DNA of 9,290 nucleotides from UBA509 sp038729325 (GCA_038729325.1 JAVYSG010000048.1:1-9290), one strand, 5' to 3'. Positions 1 to 6,360 are shown, counted from the stretch's first letter. The notes: generated by a model from the letters alone, not told the origin. A program made the numbers and translations.

Positions 1-279
1 TTCAATAGGGAAGACGCACACAGGATTGTTCAAAACTCCTCCTTTGCAACGTCAAATGCACAGAGATTGTTCAGAGAGGGGAACAGCTGGAAGGATTCAT
101 ACGCTGCTGTTGGTGAAATGCTGAAGAACGGCCAGCACCTGGATGAAATTGATCCTGAAGAGATCAGGAGCATCACCTCCGAAATGATCTGCAGGCTGAA
201 ATCAGAGATCACCGGTGCCAGGAGCATCATGGAGAAAAATTACCTCGATATAATAACGGAGGCCCGCTCAAAACAGTAA
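1..279 (+). CDS. argH: argininosuccinate lyase, C-terminal end (5' truncated by window)
   Basis: The reading frame is open from base 1 to the TAA at 277-279, giving the last 92 residues of a protein that begins upstream. The stretch from the first residue, with an N-R-E-D-A-H segment, then S-F-A-T-S-N-A-Q-R-L-F, then a K-D-S-Y-A-A-V-G motif and L-D-E-I-D-P-E-E-I-R, follows the C-terminal order of argininosuccinate lyases: an N-x-E-R-M-like helix, A-T-D-L-A-x-x-L, F-R-E-A-H-x-x-V-G, then L-S-L-E-E-L. The enzyme splits argininosuccinate into arginine and fumarate in the cytoplasm, in the last step of arginine synthesis. The catalytic residues are outside the window. Adenylosuccinate lyase, from the same superfamily, was the other candidate; the A-T-x-x-A and A-x-x-V-G pattern fits ArgH better. 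The gene converges on the HTH/ACT-like gene at 392-991. Confidence 0.75.
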   Translation, partial: FNREDAHRIVQNSSFATSNAQRLFREGNSWKDSYAAVGEMLKNGQHLDEIDPEEIRSITSEMICRLKSEITGARSIMEKNYLDIITEARSKQ

Positions 280-391
280 ATTGCACTGGACTGTTACCCC
301 GTCGCGCCATGCCACAGGCAATATCTGCATCCCATAATTCTCGTTAAATACAGTAACCTGAAATATTTTGGACTGACTGTCTGGAATCACA

Positions 392-991
392 TCAGGACAG
401 GACGAGGTTTTCGTATGCCCTCACTCCATCCGACTTCTTAACAACAATGATGGTTTCGTTGGAACACGAGATGAGCTGAAGTATGTTAACGCTGACAGAA
501 TAGAGACGCTCGGTGATACGCATTACAAATCCAGGCACCTGCTCTATCTCCCTGGGCGACAGGATGTGTATTGCACTTACATCGCGCTCTATGGCAACCT
601 GGCTGCCTGCCGGGAGTTTTCCGCTTCTGAGCTCATCCACTATATATACTACGGAATCTGTAAGATACGTGGCTGATATATAACTGACATTCAGTGTCTT
701 CTGGGAGGTAAGAACAGTTATCTTATCCTGGAGAGTAACTTTACTCTGCATGAGCAGTTCCTCGACATGTGTGAAATCAGCTTTTCTCCTGCTGGATTCC
801 TCCATGATCTTGTTGAGAGAATACCTTATACTGGCGGGACTGAGATCAGGATACTTCTCCCTGATTTCTTCAGCCAGTTTGCTTATGTTTATGATCCTGT
901 CCTTAAGGAATGAATATGTTTCAGGTCTCAGCCTGAGGAACTGCCTGACTGTCGCCTCTACTGTCCCCCGTCCTTTTCGCGCTTGAGCCAT
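392..991 (-). CDS. HTH/ACT-like putative ligand-responsive regulator, paralogue 1
   Basis: This 199-residue soluble protein has two parts. Residues about 10-70 are basic and helical and resemble a DNA-binding helical domain (R-Q-F-L, I-I-N-I-S-K-L-A-E-E-I, then S-P-A-S-I-R-Y-S-L-N-K-I). Residues about 137-199 resemble the ACT domain of aspartokinases: I-L-S-P-R-E-I-E-Q-V-P-G-F, a helix, S-V-N-I-L-Q-L-I-S-C, then E-T-I-I-V-V with a final helix. Residues about 88-125 may be a second, degenerate ACT-like half. ACT domains commonly bind amino acids, so a sensor or regulator role is likely but inferred. The protein aligns along its whole length with the product of 6441-7085. The ATG at 991 is supported by a TATA-like box about 25 bases upstream, which implies a leaderless message. 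A 15-base inverted repeat overlaps that box and could serve autoregulation. I do not know a characterised homologue. Confidence 0.85.
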   Translation of the reverse strand: MAQARKGRGTVEATVRQFLRLRPETYSFLKDRIINISKLAEEIREKYPDLSPASIRYSLNKIMEESSRRKADFTHVEELLMQSKVTLQDKITVLTSQKTLNVSYISATYLTDSVVYIVDELRSGKLPAGSQVAIERDVSAIHILSPREIEQVPGFVMRITERLYSVSVNILQLISCSNETIIVVKKSDGVRAYENLVLS

Positions 992-1005
992 ATTATGGGG
1001 ATTAC

Positions 1006-1020
1006 AATTATCATATAATT
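1006..1020. repeat. perfect 6-bp inverted repeat overlapping the TATA box of the 392-991 gene
   Basis: AATTAT and ATAATT are separated by CAT, giving a 15-base dyad 15-29 bases upstream of the ATG at 991. It coincides with the TATA-like element, so a protein bound here would block pre-initiation complex assembly. The sequence is A/T-rich and short, so chance is possible. Confidence 0.4.
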
Positions 1021-1024
1021 TTTA
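1011..1024 (-). promoter_or_regulatory. TATA-like box for the 392-991 gene
   Basis: On the minus strand this reads AAAAATTATATGA, centred about 26 bases before the ATG. That is the usual archaeal TATA-to-start distance, so the transcript would begin at or next to the start codon. No Shine-Dalgarno-like sequence precedes the ATG, which agrees with leaderless translation. Confidence 0.55.
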
Positions 1025-1056
1025 TCAGTCTTTCTGCAAAAATATCAGTAACAGGC

Positions 1057-1069
1057 ATGCGTTGCGCAT
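1057..1069. repeat. 13-base palindrome ATGCG-TTG-CGCAT
   Basis: ATGCG at 1057-1061 and CGCAT at 1065-1069 are perfect inverse complements around TTG. It runs directly into the TATA-like sequence ATAATATATGG (1068-1078), so it could be an operator at the upstream edge of a plus-strand promoter. Confidence 0.4.
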
Positions 1070-1079
1070 AATATATGGA
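1068..1079 (+). promoter_or_regulatory. possible plus-strand TATA-like box upstream of queE
   Basis: The run ATAATATATGG is the best plus-strand TATA candidate between 992 and 1449. A start about 25 bases downstream (near 1100) would give queE a leader of about 300-350 bases, unusually long for this kind of archaeon, or would serve an unrecognised transcript. Confidence 0.3.
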
Positions 1080-1379
1080 TTCTGCCAGAGTTTGATCCAT
1101 TATAGTCATAAATCCATGAACTGGAAGAATTTGCTTTCACCGGGACTGCGATGAGCTTTCTCAGGATTAAGTTCAGAAAAAATATGGTATCCGTGGAAGG
1201 AATATTGAAACCTGACTGGAGCAGTGTAACGCAGATCAGAATCTCTGCTTCAATTATAATGCAGCGGCCAATGAGAAGCTTTTTCCCATGGAAGAATACA
1301 GATTCCAGATGCATTCAGAGAACCCGCGGAACGGAAACCTTTGAAGGATGCGCCATCACCGGAACCATCATTACTAATG

Positions 1380-1397
1380 GGTCTTAGCTGACAGACC
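1380..1397 (+). other. small hairpin immediately before the upstream queE ATG
   Basis: GGTCT (1380-1384) pairs with AGACC (1393-1397) across an 8-base loop, ending one base before the ATG at 1398. It is too short to be a confident structure and lacks a T-run, so it is not called a terminator. Confidence 0.25.
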
Positions 1398-1448
1398 ATG
1401 TACCTCATGTTGCCCGAAACAACATGGAAGTATTTATCCGGATATGAT

Positions 1449-2090
1449 ATGCAGAGGAAATTGCTAATAACTGAGATATTTCACAGCATTCAGGGCGAAG
1501 GGCCCTATATGGGCATTCCCATGATGTTCATAAGAACAAACAGGTGCAATCTGAGATGCAGATGGTGTGATTCCACATACACATTCACAGATGGAAAGGA
1601 AGTTCCACTTCAGGAACTTGTGGAAACTGCGTCCGGCTGCATGGAGGAATGGGTATGCCTGACCGGAGGCGAACCGCTGCTTCAGAGGGAAGCACTGGAT
1701 TTTGTAAGATCTGTAACCATGGCCGGAAAAAGTGTGCTCATAGAGACCAGCGGATCGCTTCCGGTTGATGAATACACAAAATTAGAAAACGTGGTTATCG
1801 ACATGGATGTAAAGACTCCGTCGTCCGGAGAGGAAAAGAGCCTTAGGCTGAGCAATCTGGATTGCCTGAGAAAGACCGATTACATCAAGTTTGTAATTGC
1901 AGATGAAAAGGATTATGCCTTCGCAAGCAATTTTATTTTGCACAATGATCTGAGATGCGAAGCCGTATTCCAGCCTGCATGGGGAACTGAAATAAAATGG
2001 ATAGCAGAATCGGTGCTGAAGGACCATCTCAGGGTCAGGGTACTTCCACAGCTTCACAAACTCATCTGGGGAGAAAGAAGGGGTGTATAA
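1449..2090 (+). CDS. queE: 7-carboxy-7-deazaguanine synthase (radical SAM)
   Basis: QueE converts 6-carboxy-tetrahydropterin to 7-carboxy-7-deazaguanine using SAM and a 4Fe-4S cluster, on the way to preQ0. In archaea preQ0 becomes archaeosine at tRNA position 15. The protein opens with I-T-E-I-F-H-S-I-Q-G-E-G, typical of QueE. It has a compact CX3CX2C cluster motif (Cys33, Cys37, Cys40 counted from this start), the SAM-binding T-G-G-E-P at about residues 72-76, and the C-terminal L-P-Q-L-H-K-L-I-W-G. At 213 residues it has normal length. The frame extends upstream to an ATG at 1398, but the 17 extra residues look unlike the family, and GGATATGAT just before 1449 is a weak ribosome-binding match, so 1449 is preferred. 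The TAA abuts the ATG of the next gene. Confidence 0.9.
   Translation: MQRKLLITEIFHSIQGEGPYMGIPMMFIRTNRCNLRCRWCDSTYTFTDGKEVPLQELVETASGCMEEWVCLTGGEPLLQREALDFVRSVTMAGKSVLIETSGSLPVDEYTKLENVVIDMDVKTPSSGEEKSLRLSNLDCLRKTDYIKFVIADEKDYAFASNFILHNDLRCEAVFQPAWGTEIKWIAESVLKDHLRVRVLPQLHKLIWGERRGV
2075..2090 (+). promoter_or_regulatory. Shine-Dalgarno-like site for the dihydroorotase gene
   Basis: GAAGGGGTG lies about 6-13 bases before the ATG at 2091 and resembles the archaeal GGAGGTG consensus. It sits inside the end of queE, as expected for translation of a downstream gene in an operon, and contrasts with the apparently leaderless genes nearby. Confidence 0.5.
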
Positions 2091-3344
2091 ATGCCGTACG
2101 ATGCAATATATTCCGGGAGGTTCTATTTCCAGGGTGAATTCAGGGACCTAGAAGTTGCCGTGAGTGATGGAGTTATATCACACATTGGGAAAGCCATAAC
2201 AGGAGCGCCTGTAACAAAGCTGGAAGGCGGAATACTTCCTGCCGGGACTGACATACACGTTCACTTCAGGGACCCGGGAGAGACAGACAAGGAGGATTTT
2301 TCCACGGGCAGCCTTTCAGCCATATATGGCGGAACAACCACGGTTTATGATATGCCAAATAACATTGTACCTGTGTCAGACTATTCTGTCTTCCATGATA
2401 AACTCACTTCGGTTTCATCCAGATCTTACTGTGATTTTGGCCTGTATTCACTGTATAACGGAAAAAACATTGACCTCTTGAGTCCGGAGAGCAGCGGAAT
2501 AAAGATATTCCTCGGAGGAAGCACAAACTCAACCGCAGTGAATCAGGTTCCTGAACAGGACCTTAAGATTATTGATTCCATGAATATACCGGTGGTTTTT
2601 CATGGAGAGGATGCAGCGTGTCTGAAGAGTCATTTCATTCCTGAGGAACACTCCCTTCTGGATCATGACCGGGCAAGGCCTGAGCAGTGTGAGGTAACCT
2701 CTGCGGAATTGATATCGGGGCTTCCACTGAAGAAGAAGATAATGGCTCACATAAGTACGCCCGAAAGCCTTTCAGCGATCAATGGCAAAGCCATCACAGA
2801 AGTCACACCTCACCATATATTCCTGAACAGTGAGATGGAACTTGGAAGCTGGGGTAAGGTTAACCCTCCACTCAGGTCCAGGGAGACGCAGCGCAGGCTC
2901 ATGGATAGCTATTTCAGTGGACGTTTTGATATTCTTTCCTCGGATCATGCTCCCCACACGGAACACGAAAAGGAGGAATTCTTTCAGGCATCTTCAGGTA
3001 TCATAGGAGTTGAGACCAGAATTCCAGTTATGCTGGCACTTGTTGCGAACAAAACAGTCCCGCTTGATCTTGTTTACCGGACTGCAATTGCAAATCCTGC
3101 CAGTGCAATGGGAATCCGGAAGGGCATGATACAGCTGGGTTATTTCGCAGACTTCATGGCTGTCAGGTTCAGTGATACCACCAGAGTGAACCAGGATCGC
3201 CTCCACTCCAAGACACCAATTTCGCCATTCAACGGTTTTCAGGCAGTCTTTCCCCACACAGTTGTTATGCGTGGAGACATAATTATTGATCATGGAGAAC
3301 TCGCATCGGACAGGAATGGGAAATTTGCGGGAAAACTAAAATGA
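2091..3344 (+). CDS. pyrC: dihydroorotase, zinc amidohydrolase
   Basis: This 417-residue cytoplasmic enzyme interconverts N-carbamoyl-aspartate and dihydroorotate in pyrimidine synthesis. The amidohydrolase signatures are all visible: D-I-H-V-H-F-R-D-P-G with metal ligands His56 and His58 and substrate-binding Arg60; G-G-T-T-T-V-Y-D-M-P-N at about 80-90; Lys138 in G-I-K-I-F as the likely carboxylated bridging lysine; His171 in V-F-H-G-E-D; His220 in M-A-H-I-S-T; E-V-T-P-H-H; N-P-P-L-R; and catalytic Asp285 in S-S-D-H-A-P-H. Length is normal. Allantoinase is the main alternative in this family, but E-V-T-P-H-H and the biosynthetic setting fit dihydroorotase. The ATG follows the queE stop with no spacer and has a ribosome-binding site inside queE, so the two are probably cotranscribed. 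The 3' end overlaps the convergent phosphatase gene by 9 bases. Confidence 0.9.
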   Translation: MPYDAIYSGRFYFQGEFRDLEVAVSDGVISHIGKAITGAPVTKLEGGILPAGTDIHVHFRDPGETDKEDFSTGSLSAIYGGTTTVYDMPNNIVPVSDYSVFHDKLTSVSSRSYCDFGLYSLYNGKNIDLLSPESSGIKIFLGGSTNSTAVNQVPEQDLKIIDSMNIPVVFHGEDAACLKSHFIPEEHSLLDHDRARPEQCEVTSAELISGLPLKKKIMAHISTPESLSAINGKAITEVTPHHIFLNSEMELGSWGKVNPPLRSRETQRRLMDSYFSGRFDILSSDHAPHTEHEKEEFFQASSGIIGVETRIPVMLALVANKTVPLDLVYRTAIANPASAMGIRKGMIQLGYFADFMAVRFSDTTRVNQDRLHSKTPISPFNGFQAVFPHTVVMRGDIIIDHGELASDRNGKFAGKLK

Positions 3345-4004
3345 GTCCAGTGAAGAGAGAATTTCAGCAGAACCGTCGCCATGCCCTGATTTTGCCACAT
3401 AATCCGCCCTTTTCTTCAGTTCTTCCTCTGCATTGGCGGGAACTGCTTTTCTGACGCCATCCACAAACATTGGAATGTCGTTCATATTATCACCAATCAC
3501 AAGGACTTCCTCTGGCCTCAAGTTATATTTCTCCATAAGATAGTGAAGTGCAACTCCCTTATTCTGTCCCACGTTAAGAATGTGCCATGAAAATCCGCTG
3601 TCTGTTATTTCAACATTATAACGGGCAGACAGCTCAGATATCTCGTGTTCAAACGGACCCAGCAGATCAAAGCCCATGGAGCACAGGCGCCACTGGTTGG
3701 TCATTATCCCTCTTGCAAGCCCGTTCTTCTCTAGGTACCGGAAAAATGCTGCCGGCTTATCCATGGAAAAGAACTGAGTAATTTTCTCATCTATCATTGC
3801 TCCGCCATTCTCCGCAAACAGCGGTGCCTTCAGCCCCAGATATGTCCTGAATGTGTACATTACTGGAATCACGTTTCCACTGACAAGACTTACAATAACA
3901 CCTTTTTCCTGAACATTTCTGATCTGTTCAGATGCCGATGATGAGAGTACACGCCTCCCGTCCGTTATGGTTCCGTCAATATCGCTGAGGACAAGCTTTA
4001 TCAT
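3336..4004 (-). CDS. phosphoglycolate phosphatase, HAD superfamily, Ta0175 type
   Basis: The 222-residue product has all four HAD motifs: Asp8 and Asp10 in S-D-I-D-G-T (nucleophile and acid/base), Ser42 in V-S-G-N, Lys149 in N-K-G-V, and Gly-Asp172-Asn-x-Asn-Asp176 before I-P-M-F. The middle part is the large cap of the Cof/phosphoglycolate group. Wording such as S-L-V-S-G-N-V-I-P-V and F-A-E-N-G-G closely recalls Thermoplasma acidophilum Ta0175, a phosphoglycolate phosphatase. The likely role is dephosphorylation of 2-phosphoglycolate, for example from DNA repair; substrate is inferred from the family. The frame could begin at a TTG at 4019, but the ATG at 4004 matches where Ta0175 begins and has a TATA-like stretch about 24 bases upstream. 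It is divergent from the RNase P gene. Confidence 0.88.
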   Translation of the reverse strand: MIKLVLSDIDGTITDGRRVLSSSASEQIRNVQEKGVIVSLVSGNVIPVMYTFRTYLGLKAPLFAENGGAMIDEKITQFFSMDKPAAFFRYLEKNGLARGIMTNQWRLCSMGFDLLGPFEHEISELSARYNVEITDSGFSWHILNVGQNKGVALHYLMEKYNLRPEEVLVIGDNMNDIPMFVDGVRKAVPANAEEELKKRADYVAKSGHGDGSAEILSSLDSF

Positions 4005-4010
4005 ATAATT
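3998..4010 (+). promoter_or_regulatory. TATA-like box for the RNase P component 4 gene
   Basis: TTATCATATAATT ends 23 bases before the ATG at 4033, so its centre is near the expected -26. It overlaps the first codons of the divergent phosphatase gene (ATG at 4004), meaning the promoter lies inside that coding sequence. Confidence 0.5.
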
Positions 4011-4021
4011 CCGTATCAATA

Positions 4022-4032
4022 ATCCATTAATA
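4022..4032 (-). promoter_or_regulatory. TATA-like box for the phosphatase gene
   Basis: On the minus strand this A/T stretch reads TATTAATGGAT and lies 18-28 bases before the ATG at 4004. It reaches the base before the ATG of the divergent RNase P gene, so the two core promoters are interlocked. It is a weak match to the archaeal TATA consensus. Confidence 0.35.
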
Positions 4033-4036
4033 ATGG
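4024..4036. repeat. perfect inverted repeat CCATTA-A-TAATGG at the divergent start region
   Basis: Two 6-base arms are separated by one base. The right arm contains the ATG of the RNase P gene (4033-4035) and the left arm lies in the TATA region of the phosphatase gene. It could be an operator controlling both, or a chance result of an A/T-rich start context. Confidence 0.4.
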
Positions 4037-4341
4037 TGCACAGAAAACCTGAGATAAACCTTCATGCCATTGCTTTGGAAAGGATAGGAAACATGCACAG
4101 GATGGCTCTTGCAACAGTAAACTCCAATACTGACCTTTCCAGGGAATACATCTCACTGATGGAAAAAATCTCGTTCAGGCTTGACATAACACTTCCTGCC
4201 AACATAAAGCGGTCCTATTGCAAGAAATGCAAAAAACCCTACACATCCAGTGATACAGTAAGGCTGAAAAAGGGACTTGTTGAAATAAGATGCAGCAGCT
4301 GCGGGAATGTAAGGCGCATCCCCTATGGAATCAGTCACTGA
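4033..4341 (+). CDS. rnp4: RNase P protein component 4 (Rpp21/Rpr2 family)
   Basis: This 102-residue basic protein matches the archaeal Rpp21 layout: an N-terminal pair of helices (A-I-A-L-E-R-I-G-N-M-H-R-M-A, then S-R-E-Y-I-S-L-M-E-K-I) followed by a zinc ribbon with Cys63-x2-Cys66 and Cys87-x2-Cys90, and the closing R-R-I-P-Y. K-R-S-Y-C-K-K-C-K before the first knuckle is typical. In archaea this subunit pairs with Rpp29 on RNase P RNA and helps 5' maturation of pre-tRNA. Length is normal. The ATG at 4033 is preferred over the adjoining GTG because of TATA-like spacing; the message would be leaderless. The 3' end overlaps the convergent 75-residue gene by 11 bases. Confidence 0.85.
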   Translation: MVHRKPEINLHAIALERIGNMHRMALATVNSNTDLSREYISLMEKISFRLDITLPANIKRSYCKKCKKPYTSSDTVRLKKGLVEIRCSSCGNVRRIPYGISH

Positions 4342-4558
4342 GAGTTTCTATCTGGAAAAGGACCTTGAACCCCTCAAGGGTCGCCTGAATCTTGTCAGCG
4401 AACCATATTGAGTCCTCGGTCGTTGCGTTATCTCCCCACTCATAAATCATGTCCTGTTCACCTATGACTGGCTTGAAGCCAAGAGACCTCAACCTATTTA
4501 TAACTTCACTGGGTTTTGCACCTTCGCTGGAAAATGTAACTTTCAGATAGGTTTTCAT
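4331..4558 (-). CDS. conserved-looking small protein of unknown function (75 aa)
   Basis: I do not recognise this acidic 75-residue protein. Its predicted secondary structure alternates strand (T-Y-L-K-V-T-F), helix (K-P-S-E-V-I-N-R-L-R-S-L-G), two strands (F-K-P-V-I-G-E and M-I-Y-E-W-G), helix (E-D-S-I-W-F-A-D-K-I-Q-A-T-L) and strand (K-V-L-F-Q-I-E-T-L), which would suit a compact ferredoxin-like alpha/beta fold. No signal peptide, membrane segment or cysteine is present. It has its own good TATA-like box 23-33 bases before the ATG, so it is probably expressed as a leaderless monocistronic message. Its last codons overlap the end of the RNase P gene on the other strand. The organised sequence and clear promoter make a real gene likely. 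Confidence 0.7.
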   Translation of the reverse strand: MKTYLKVTFSSEGAKPSEVINRLRSLGFKPVIGEQDMIYEWGDNATTEDSIWFADKIQATLEGFKVLFQIETLSD

Positions 4559-4570
4559 CGGTTTCGCGCC

Positions 4571-4753
4571 TTAATTATACGTAAATATAAATTCTTTTGC
4601 TGTGGAATAGCGAGTATGTCGAATATTAATCATAAATGGGCTGCAGGATTCCACCCAAAATTCGTCATACCCAGTTTCCCTGCCGAAATTATCCCATGTC
4701 AGTGACACAATTTGAGTGATATATTCATGCATGTCCCAAAGATATTTCGTCAT
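4571..4753 (-). CDS. possible small protein of unknown function (60 aa)
   Basis: This ORF begins 11 bases after the permease stop. Its ATG at 4753 is preceded by AAGGGGTTG, a Shine-Dalgarno-like sequence at suitable spacing, so it could be a downstream gene of the permease transcript. The product is rich in aromatic residues (Trp, Tyr, Phe) and begins M-T-K-Y-L-W-D-M-H-E-Y, with no recognised domain and one cysteine. Doubt comes from its use of CGA, CGC and CAA codons, uncommon in neighbouring genes, and from the strong TATA box of the next gene lying in its final codons. It may instead be non-coding intergenic sequence. Confidence 0.4.
   Translation of the reverse strand: MTKYLWDMHEYITQIVSLTWDNFGRETGYDEFWVESCSPFMINIRHTRYSTAKEFIFTYN
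4581..4591 (-). promoter_or_regulatory. TATA box for the 75-residue protein gene
   Basis: The minus strand reads TTTATATTTAC, the best TATA match in the window, centred about 28 bases before the ATG at 4558. It lies within the last codons of the possible 60-residue ORF upstream. Confidence 0.6.
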
Positions 4754-4764
4754 GATTCAACCCC

Positions 4765-6336
4765 TTACTCCTGATCCTGGACAATGGTTCCAGTTATGGC
4801 ATAATCCTGGGTCTCATACGGTTCAAGATGAGTGTTTATGCCAACGAAGTAGAACACCACTGCTATACCAGCCATCAGGAAGACGTCAAAGGGAAACTGG
4901 ATTATGTCCAGGTTCATGCTGCCAACATAGGAGATAATCGGAACAGACACCAGTGTCAGGATGAACCATATTGAATTTTTAAGATCCACAGGAGTGGCTG
5001 ATTTCTTCCAGAACAGGTACCCGAAAATTGCGAGGCCTGCAAGGGCCACTGCTGTCATGTAAAGGGTTGTGGGATATCCCGACCAGTAAATAAGCAGGAC
5101 AGCCGAAATGTATGCTATGGGGGAAATAATGCCTGCCATGGGAAGGGTGAAATAACCATCCTTCGAAGCGGTGCCTATTTTACGTAACACAATAAGGGCA
5201 ACCGGGCCGGAAGCATATGCGATTATGCTCAGATCAGAGTTCAGTGATACAAGATTCTGCCACGAAGGAGCAGGAATCAGGAATATGGCCATCAGAACCA
5301 GGTCAAAGACAAGTGCAATGGCCGGAACTGAATATTTGTTTAATTTTGAAAGAAAACGCGGGAAATAGCCCATATCACCCAGTGCGTACACAACCCTTGA
5401 AGTGGTGGTTTCATAAATAGCAGCTGTTCCCAGGGGAGATACCACACCATCACCGAGAAGTATTATTGCAAGCCATCCAATGCCAAGAGAAGTTGCAAGA
5501 ACCACCATGGGACCTGAAGAGAAGCCGGATGTTGCCAGAGCAGGCCAGTCCCCGAAGCTTATGCCCGACCATGTCATGGAGCCGATAAATGCCACCTGAA
5601 CCATTATGTAAATGGCAGCGGATATGGCCAGCCCGAGTATTATTGCTATGGGCACAGTCCTGCCAGGATTTTTGGCCTCCCCGGATAATTCAATTGCCTG
5701 CCTGAATCCGAGGAAAGAGAAAACTATGCCTGCATTGGGTATTGCCACAAATATTGATTCAGTGCCCTCAGCAAAAAATCCCCCGGCTGTGAAGTTTTTA
5801 ATGGAAAAGAATGTCAAAACAAGGACTATTGCAGTCATGGCGGGTATGAAGATTTTGGCTAAGGCGATGTAACTGTTAGCGCTCGATATCGCCTTCACGC
5901 CAAAGCGGTTGATTACAAAGAAAACAACAAGAAAACCAAATGCAAGACCAATTCCTGGCATGGTCAGGTTTCCGGTCCTGGATATCAGGCCTCCAACCAT
6001 GAAATTCATGTAGGTTACTGCGGCAACAGCCTCAAGAGGAGGTGTGGATACGTAACCAAGGAAAAGAGCCCAGCCGTTGATGGCGGATACAGATTTTCCG
6101 TGAGTCAGTTCCGGATATCGGGCTGCAGCCCCACCCATGGGTATCTTTCCTCCCAGTTCAGCATAAACAAGTGCCAGGGACAGGATCATCATTGCCCCAA
6201 TTATCCACGAGAAAATTGAGGCGGGGCCGGCTATTGAGGAGGCGTAAAACTCCCCGAAAAGCCAACCAGATCCCACCATTCCGGTCACCGAAGCAAGTGT
6301 TAGATGAAATATTCCAAGCTGCCTGCGCAAAGCCAT
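4765..6336 (-). CDS. APC-superfamily amino acid permease
   Basis: This integral membrane protein of about 523 residues probably has 12 or more transmembrane helices and imports an amino acid or related compound, likely by ion symport. Family marks are G-M-V-G-S-G-W-L-F-G at residues 19-28 in helix 1 (the unwound substrate-binding region), E-L-S-G-E-A-K-N-P-G-R-T-V-P-I-A-I at about 216-232, and S-R-V-V-Y-A-L-G-D-M-G-Y-F-P at about 313-326. The substrate cannot be told from sequence. The frame reaches ATGs at 6348 and 6360, but M-A-L-R-R-Q-L-G at 6336 is a typical beginning and has AATATTTTAA about 25-34 bases upstream. It is divergent from the HTH/ACT-like gene at 6441, the most likely candidate regulator. 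Confidence 0.88.
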   Translation of the reverse strand: MALRRQLGIFHLTLASVTGMVGSGWLFGEFYASSIAGPASIFSWIIGAMMILSLALVYAELGGKIPMGGAAARYPELTHGKSVSAINGWALFLGYVSTPPLEAVAAVTYMNFMVGGLISRTGNLTMPGIGLAFGFLVVFFVINRFGVKAISSANSYIALAKIFIPAMTAIVLVLTFFSIKNFTAGGFFAEGTESIFVAIPNAGIVFSFLGFRQAIELSGEAKNPGRTVPIAIILGLAISAAIYIMVQVAFIGSMTWSGISFGDWPALATSGFSSGPMVVLATSLGIGWLAIILLGDGVVSPLGTAAIYETTTSRVVYALGDMGYFPRFLSKLNKYSVPAIALVFDLVLMAIFLIPAPSWQNLVSLNSDLSIIAYASGPVALIVLRKIGTASKDGYFTLPMAGIISPIAYISAVLLIYWSGYPTTLYMTAVALAGLAIFGYLFWKKSATPVDLKNSIWFILTLVSVPIISYVGSMNLDIIQFPFDVFLMAGIAVVFYFVGINTHLEPYETQDYAITGTIVQDQE

Positions 6337-6360
6337 AAAACATCCCATCGATTCGTGCAT

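Larger units (their letters stand above)
992..1397. other. 406-base stretch without a convincing gene
   Basis: Open frames of 78 codons (plus strand, 1151-1387) and 89 codons (minus strand, 1045-1314) overlap each other here, but neither shows a recognisable motif, a plausible composition or a start signal. I also saw no tRNA T-loop, no SRP RNA core and no RNase P RNA core. What can be seen is the promoter of the 392-991 gene at the left end, a palindrome followed by a TATA-like run at 1057-1079, and a small hairpin at 1380-1397 just before the first possible queE start. It may be a long leader for queE, hold an unrecognised small RNA, or be decayed coding sequence. Confidence 0.5.

Noticed and set aside
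1..279. Adenylosuccinate lyase (purB) as the identity of the truncated first gene
   Set aside because: The A-H-R-I-V-Q segment first suggested PurB, but the following A-T-x-x-A and K-D-S-Y-A-A-V-G followed by L-D-E-I-D-P-E-E-I-R match the C-terminal order of argininosuccinate lyase better.
272..295. AACAGT/ACTGTT hairpin over the argH stop as a terminator
   Set aside because: The stem is only 6 base pairs with a 12-base loop and no T-run follows. Archaeal termination usually relies on T-runs, so this is not supported.
280..391. A tRNA or small RNA gene between argH and the HTH/ACT-like gene
   Set aside because: No T-loop sequence, acceptor pairing or promoter was found in this 112-base convergent gap.
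1148..1172. C/D box small RNA near GCGATGAG and TTCAG
   Set aside because: The C box is imperfect, no clear D box CTGA at proper spacing and no C'/D' pair are present.
1045..1387. Overlapping 89-codon (minus) and 78-codon (plus) ORFs as genes
   Set aside because: They overlap on opposite strands, have unusual composition and no recognisable motif, and lack start signals. They are left as part of an unassigned stretch.
2091..3344. Allantoinase or hydantoinase instead of dihydroorotase
   Set aside because: The metal site is shared by these families, but E-V-T-P-H-H, N-P-P-L-R and S-S-D-H-A-P-H together with length and a biosynthetic setting favour dihydroorotase.
5171..5872. Plus-strand ORFs of 65-86 codons inside the permease
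   Set aside because: They are shadows of the long minus-strand permease gene, which carries clear family motifs throughout.
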